Position numbers and translations under genes: made by a program
Source: Prosthecomicrobium sp. N25
Lineage (GTDB): Bacteria > Pseudomonadota > Alphaproteobacteria > Rhizobiales > Ancalomicrobiaceae
Assembly: GCF_037203705.1 (NCBI RefSeq)
Contig: NZ_JBBCAT010000002.1
Span: forward strand, 434,001-498,000
Reading direction: 5' to 3'
Length of the DNA: 64,000 nucleotides
Notes under the pieces: generated by a model
The model's input: the letters and a program-made list of their open reading frames with translations, nothing else
What the model was told of the DNA's origin: nothing
Database searches by the model: none
In this document: positions 60,013 to 64,000 of the stretch, piece after piece
Numbering within the stretch: position 1 is the stretch's first letter
Layout of the letters: every line of letters begins with the position of its first letter

Positions 60013-60978
60013 ATGGAGAAGCCGGAGATCCTGCAGACCGGACCGATGATGAAGCTCATCGAGGACGGCATTGCGGCGCACTTCACGGTCTACCGCCTCT
60101 GGCAGGCGTCCGACCCGGACGCGCTCCTCGCCGACCTGGCGCCGCGCCTACGCGCCGTGGCGGCCGCCTCGCACGCACCCATCAACCCGGCGTTCCTCGA
60201 CCGGCTGCCGAAGCTGGAGATCGTCTCCAGCATGGGGGTCGGCTACGACACGATCGACGCGCGCCACGCGGCGACCCGGGGTGTGGTGGTGACCAACACA
60301 CCGGACGTCCTGTCGGACGAGGTCGCCGACACGGCGCTCGGCCTGCTCCTGATGACCGCGCGCGAGCTGTCCGCCGCCGAGCGCTACCTCAGGGCGGGCC
60401 TGTGGGTTAAGCAGGGCGAGTACCCGCTCACCCGCACGACGCTCCGGGGCCGCACGGTCGGCATCGTCGGGCTCGGCCGCATAGGCCAGGCGATCGCCCG
60501 GCGGGTCGAGGCCTTCGGGCTTCCGGTCGTCTACCACAACCGCCGGCAGGTTCCGGGCGAGGCCCGGCGCTGGTACCCGAGCCTCCTGGAAATGGCGCGG
60601 GACGTCGACACCCTGATCTCGGTGCTGCCGGGCGGGGCGTCGACCCACCACCTGATCGGCGCCGAGGTGCTCGCCGCGCTCGGTCCGAACGGCATCGTCA
60701 TCAACATCGGCCGCGGCTCGGTGGTCGACGAGGCGGCGCTGGTCGCCGCCCTCGACGCCGGCACGATCGCGTCCGCCGGCCTCGACGTCTTCGAGAAGGA
60801 GCCTTGCCTGCCGGAAGGGCTGGCGAAGCACGAGAAGGTCGTCCTCCTGCCCCATGTCGGCTCGGCCTCGCACCACACGCGAGACCTGATGGGCCAGCTC
60901 GTGGTCGACAACCTGGTCACCTGGTTCCGCGAGGGGCGCCCCCTCACGCCGGTGGTGGAGACGCCCTGGCCGCGGTGA
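60013..60978 (+). CDS. D-2-hydroxyacid dehydrogenase (hydroxypyruvate/glyoxylate reductase type)
   Basis: The 321-residue protein has SSMGVGYDTIDARHAATRGV, the dinucleotide motif RTVGIVGLGRIGQAIARRV, Arg in INIGRGSVVDEAALVAAL, Glu in GLDVFEKEPCLP and His in LLPHVGSASHHT, the catalytic trio of the family. It probably reduces hydroxypyruvate or glyoxylate. The ATG at 60013 has GAGGAGGG upstream. The gene meets the aminotransferase gene tail-to-tail. Confidence 0.88.
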   Translation: MEKPEILQTGPMMKLIEDGIAAHFTVYRLWQASDPDALLADLAPRLRAVAAASHAPINPAFLDRLPKLEIVSSMGVGYDTIDARHAATRGVVVTNTPDVLSDEVADTALGLLLMTARELSAAERYLRAGLWVKQGEYPLTRTTLRGRTVGIVGLGRIGQAIARRVEAFGLPVVYHNRRQVPGEARRWYPSLLEMARDVDTLISVLPGGASTHHLIGAEVLAALGPNGIVINIGRGSVVDEAALVAALDAGTIASAGLDVFEKEPCLPEGLAKHEKVVLLPHVGSASHHTRDLMGQLVVDNLVTWFREGRPLTPVVETPWPR

Positions 60979-60984
60979 CGCGCC

Positions 60985-62172
60985 TCACCCCGCGTTGCGG
61001 CGTTCCAGGAAGGCGCGCATGCGGTCGAGGGCTTTGAGGATGTTCTCGGTGGAGTTGGCGTAGGAGAGGCGGATGTAGCCCTCGCCGAAGACGCCGAAGT
61101 CGGGGCCGCCGATGGTGGCGACGCCGGCGTCCTCGAGGAGGGCGGAGGCGAGGGGCTTGGCCTTCCAGCCGGTCGCGGAGACGTTCGGGAAGGCGTAGAA
61201 GGCGCCCTTCGGGGTGGCGCAGCCGACGCCCGGCAGGGCGTTGAGGCCGTCGACCACGACCTTCCGGCGCCGGTCGAACTCGGCGACCATGGCGGCGACG
61301 CAGTCCTGGGGGCCGGTCAGCGCGGCGAGGCCGGCGAACTGGGCGCTGGCGTTGACGCAGGAGTAGGAATTGACCGCGAGCTTGCGGGCCATCTCGTAGA
61401 GCCGGTCGGGCCAGATCGAGTAGCCCATGCGCCAGCCCGTCATGGCGTAGGTCTTCGACCAGCCGTCGAGCAGGATCAGGCGGTCGCGGATCTCCGGATA
61501 GGCGAGCAGGCTGACATGCGTCTCGCCGTCATAGGTCATCTGGCCGTAGATCTCGTCCGACATGATCGCCACGTCGGGGAAGCGCGCGAGGCCGGCGACG
61601 AGCTTGTCGATCTCGGCCTTCGGGGTCACGCCGCCGGTCGGATTGGCGGGCGAGTTGATGATCAGGAGCCGGGTCTCGGGCGTGATCAGGCCGAGGGTCT
61701 CCTCGGCCGAGAAGGCGAAGCCGTTCGCCTCGCGGATCGGCACCGGGACGGCGCGGGCGCCGGTGAACTCGATCATGGAGCGATAGATCGGGAAACCCGG
61801 ATCCGGGTAGAGGATGTCGGCGCCGGGCTCGCCGAACATCAGGATCGCCATGAACATGGTGACCTTGCCGCCGGGGACGATCAGCACGCGCTCGGGCGAG
61901 ACCTCGACGGCGAAGCGCCGGTGGAGGTCGGCCGCTACGGCCTCGCGGAGCGGCAGGATGCCGGTCGCCGGGGTGTAGCCGTGGTGGCCGTCGCGAAGCG
62001 CCTTGATGGCCGCCTCGACGATGTGGTCCGGGGTGCGGAAGTCGGGCTGGCCGATGCCGAGGTTGATGATGTCGCGGCCCTTCGCGGCGAGCGCGGTCGC
62101 GCGCGCCAGAACCGCGAAGGCATTTTCCTCGCCGATCCGGTCGAAGCCGGCGATGGTCTTCAGCATGGACAT
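60985..62172 (-). CDS. Class I/II pyridoxal phosphate aminotransferase (aspartate aminotransferase-like)
   Basis: The 395-residue protein has INLGIGQPDFRTPDHIVEAA, the PLP-binding NSPANPTGGV, the Asp-Tyr pair in IMSDEIYGQM, the Schiff-base Lys in GWSKTYAMTGWRMGY, and the substrate-carboxylate Arg in YIRLSYANS. It is an alpha-type aspartate/aromatic aminotransferase of cytosolic type. Exact substrate is not determined. Confidence 0.88.
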   Translation of the reverse strand: MSMLKTIAGFDRIGEENAFAVLARATALAAKGRDIINLGIGQPDFRTPDHIVEAAIKALRDGHHGYTPATGILPLREAVAADLHRRFAVEVSPERVLIVPGGKVTMFMAILMFGEPGADILYPDPGFPIYRSMIEFTGARAVPVPIREANGFAFSAEETLGLITPETRLLIINSPANPTGGVTPKAEIDKLVAGLARFPDVAIMSDEIYGQMTYDGETHVSLLAYPEIRDRLILLDGWSKTYAMTGWRMGYSIWPDRLYEMARKLAVNSYSCVNASAQFAGLAALTGPQDCVAAMVAEFDRRRKVVVDGLNALPGVGCATPKGAFYAFPNVSATGWKAKPLASALLEDAGVATIGGPDFGVFGEGYIRLSYANSTENILKALDRMRAFLERRNAG

Positions 62173-62237
62173 GTCCCCCCAACGTCTTCGTGGGCGCCTT
62201 CATAGAGGCTCCCGGGCGGGACGGGAAGGGTGTCCGA

Positions 62238-62256
62238 TGCCCGCAGGGGGCGGGCA
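62238..62256 (-). terminator. Hairpin downstream of opgG
   Basis: TGCCCGC (62238-62244) pairs with GCGGGCA (62250-62256) around AGGGG, 11 bases past the opgG stop on the minus strand. No U-tract. Confidence 0.45.
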
Positions 62257-62266
62257 CTCCCCCGGG

Positions 62267-63868
62267 TCAGCCGACCTGCTGGGGGTGGAGCTGGAACAGC
62301 CAGGTCTCGGTCAGGGCCGTCTCGCCGTTCTTCAGGAAGGCCCGGATGTCGACCGGGTCGGCGCCCTCGACGGCGAGGTCGAACTGCAGGCGCCAGTTCT
62401 TGCTCCAGCTGGTCGTCTCCACGAAGATCGACGAAACGGTGCCGCGGGCCGGAGTGATGACCGGGGTCGGGGTGACGTCCTTGGGTAGCTGGTCGAGCGC
62501 GCCGCCGCCGAACTCGATGACGAAGCGCTTGACCTCGGCCGGCGTACGACGGGTGTAGGGAAAGCCGCCGCGGCCGATGCGGGTCGCGACCGCGCGGGCG
62601 AGGTTGGTGGCCGGGGTCGGCTCGTCGGCGTTCCAGTGCAGGCGGTAGCGGAAGTCGAGCGCGTCGCCCGCCTTGACCGGCTCCTTCGGGACCCACATGC
62701 AGACGATGTTGTCGAAGTCCTCGTGGTCGGTCGGGATCTCGACGAGCTGGATCGAGCCCGGGCCCCAGGCGCCGATCGGCTCAATCCAGAGCGACGGGCG
62801 GCGCTCGTAGTTGAGCCAGCGGTCGAGGAACATCTCCGGGTCGCGGGCGCGCTGCATCAGTCCGAAGCCGCGCGGGTTGTTGTCCACGAAGGCGGAGGTG
62901 GAGATGCGCGGCGGGTTGACGAGGGGGCGCCAGATGCGCTCGCCGGCGCCCGTCCACATGGCGAGGCCGTCGGAATCGTGGGCGGCGCGGCGCCACTCCA
63001 GCTGGTAGCCCTTGTTCATCTCGTTGAACCAGAACATCGAGGTCATCGGGGCAATGCCGAACTTGGTCACCGCCTTGCGCATGAAGAGCGCGTTCTCGAC
63101 GTCGATGGTCACGCCCTCGGACCGGCGCAGGACGAACTTGTAGGCGCCGGCGATCGAAGGGCCGTCGAGCAGGGCGTAGACGACGACCGGCTGGGCCTCG
63201 GCGCTCGAGGGCTGGATGTAGAACTCGGTGAAGTCCGGGAACTCCTCCGGGGTCGGGCCGGCGGTGTCGATGGCGACGCCGCGCGCCGAGAGGCCGTATT
63301 CGCCGTTGGCCCCGATGGCCCGGAAGTAGGACGCGCCGAGGAAAGCCGCCCAGTCCTTGCTGCGCCAGTCGGCCCGGCTCTTGAACTCGCGGATCTGGAA
63401 CCCGGCGAAGCCGGAGTCCTCGGGCAGCTTCTGGGCCGGGCTGTCGTCCGGCATGTCGAAGTATTCCGGCTCGTACAGGACCTCGCGGGTCTTGTCGCCC
63501 TCGATGGTGTGCATCCGGATCGCCTTCGGGAAGTAGCGGCCGATCGGGAAGAAGGAGACCGGGTAGGCACCGGGCTGGTCGACATACATGGCGTAGTCGG
63601 TCTTGAAGCGCATCTTGCCGTGCGCCGTGTAGTCGATCTGCTCGACGATCTCGGGGGAGGGCCGGTAGGGCGGCTGGTAGGGCTTGGCCGCCATCTCGCG
63701 CGCCCGCGCCACGAGGCCCGCCCAGGAGAAGGGCCGGGCCGGGCCGAACTTCAGCGGGATCGCCTGCGCGCCCGTCGGGATCAGGCCGAGGCCGGCCGCG
63801 AAGGCGGTGGCGAGCGACGCATTGAGCACGTCACGGCGGGAGAGGCGCGAGGTCATGTCGTGGGGCAT
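62267..63868 (-). CDS. opgG: Periplasmic glucan biosynthesis protein OpgG/OpgD (MdoG family), Tat-exported
   Basis: The 533-residue protein has a twin-arginine signal (LSRRDVLNAS followed by a hydrophobic segment and AQA) and the MdoG domain: FSWAGLVARAREMA, QIDYTAHGKMRFK, MTSMFWFNEMNKGY, WIEPIGAWGPGSIQLVEIPT and RLHWNADEP. It acts in the periplasm on the osmoregulated glucan backbone. The Tat signal is more like OpgD than the Sec-exported OpgG of enterobacteria. A second copy lies immediately upstream. Confidence 0.9.
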   Translation of the reverse strand: MPHDMTSRLSRRDVLNASLATAFAAGLGLIPTGAQAIPLKFGPARPFSWAGLVARAREMAAKPYQPPYRPSPEIVEQIDYTAHGKMRFKTDYAMYVDQPGAYPVSFFPIGRYFPKAIRMHTIEGDKTREVLYEPEYFDMPDDSPAQKLPEDSGFAGFQIREFKSRADWRSKDWAAFLGASYFRAIGANGEYGLSARGVAIDTAGPTPEEFPDFTEFYIQPSSAEAQPVVVYALLDGPSIAGAYKFVLRRSEGVTIDVENALFMRKAVTKFGIAPMTSMFWFNEMNKGYQLEWRRAAHDSDGLAMWTGAGERIWRPLVNPPRISTSAFVDNNPRGFGLMQRARDPEMFLDRWLNYERRPSLWIEPIGAWGPGSIQLVEIPTDHEDFDNIVCMWVPKEPVKAGDALDFRYRLHWNADEPTPATNLARAVATRIGRGGFPYTRRTPAEVKRFVIEFGGGALDQLPKDVTPTPVITPARGTVSSIFVETTSWSKNWRLQFDLAVEGADPVDIRAFLKNGETALTETWLFQLHPQQVG

Positions 63869-63958
63869 CCGGCGTGGAGGGTCCTGAACCGACAGCGGTT
63901 CTAGGGCACGTGCGGATGCACGGCAATCGCGGCCAAAGCTGGGCGGTGGCGCGCCCGG

Positions 63959-64000
63959 TCAGCCGACCGGACGCGGATGGTGCTGGTAGAGCCAGGTCTC
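63959..64000 (-). CDS. Second OpgG/OpgD-like gene, C-terminal end only
   Basis: The last 13 codons before a TGA at 63959-63961 read ETWLYQHHPRPVG, closely matching the ETWLFQLHPQQVG end of the opgG product. The rest lies beyond the window edge. The two copies are in tandem on the minus strand with a gap of 90 bases. Confidence 0.7.
   Translation of the reverse strand, partial: ETWLYQHHPRPVG

Overview
The window is very G+C-rich (roughly 70 % by eye) chromosomal DNA with tightly packed operons and many ATGA/GTGA overlaps. Genes resemble Alphaproteobacteria, most likely Hyphomicrobiales (Rhizobiales). Pointers are an Irr/ICE-type iron box, Liv-type ABC clusters tied to acyl-CoA ligases, a transglutaminase/ATP-grasp/alpha-E operon, an OpgG pair and an alphaproteobacterial-style palindromic repeat. 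I saw no rRNA, tRNA, CRISPR array, phage gene or insertion sequence. Species and genus are not determined. LAYOUT: 1-1757 two sugar kinases (DgoK cut by the window edge, ribokinase). 1808-13071 a complete type II secretion system (T2SS) in two divergent arms: gspE-F-G-H-I-J leftward and gspD-O-K-L-M-C/N rightward. 13075-14746 DUF2189 and TerC membrane proteins. 15088-16008 a class IV aminotransferase-like protein lacking the usual lysine. 15963-22778 a three-gene operon of two transglutaminase-like proteins and a circularly permuted ATP-grasp/alpha-E fusion. 23027-31706 mixed genes: a secreted unknown, leuB, DUF423, a BrkB-family protein, a divergent succinyl-CoA-synthetase-like pair, a ketopantoate-reductase-like protein and a small membrane protein. 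31885-34756 a ferric-iron ABC permease and binding protein behind an Irr-type box. 35153-48389 the most interesting region, described next. 48706-57792 a branched-chain-amino-acid-type ABC importer (LivGHM, binding protein, LivF) with two adenylate-forming CoA ligases. 57835-62172 a beta-hydroxyacid dehydrogenase, a LacI regulator, a D-2-hydroxyacid dehydrogenase and an aspartate-type aminotransferase. 62267-64000 OpgG and the tail of a second, tandem OpgG. SULFOSUGAR REGION: 35153-43962 encodes a MalK-type ABC importer, a PfkB kinase that keeps residues recalled for sulfofructose kinase YihV (K27, N109, R138 and a CTRFGGRAGVP block), a class I LacD-type aldolase, an L-fucose-isomerase-like protein and a Gfo/Idh/MocA oxidoreductase. 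A GntR regulator follows, then genes matching SuyA and SuyB ((R)-sulfolactate sulfo-lyase) and two dehydrogenases matching SlcC and ComC, which together interconvert sulfolactate enantiomers. Read together this is a sulfoquinovose route of the sulfo-EMP type joined directly to C-S bond cleavage: uptake, release and isomerisation of the sugar, phosphorylation, aldol cleavage to DHAP plus sulfolactaldehyde, and finally pyruvate plus sulfite. A palindrome TCTTATA(T/G)AAGA lies inside the candidate promoters of both halves, so the GntR protein probably controls both. A sulfolactaldehyde dehydrogenase and a sulfite exporter are not present. A YihU-like reductase at 57835-58731 may be related. These assignments rest on remembered family sequences and were not tested by any search.
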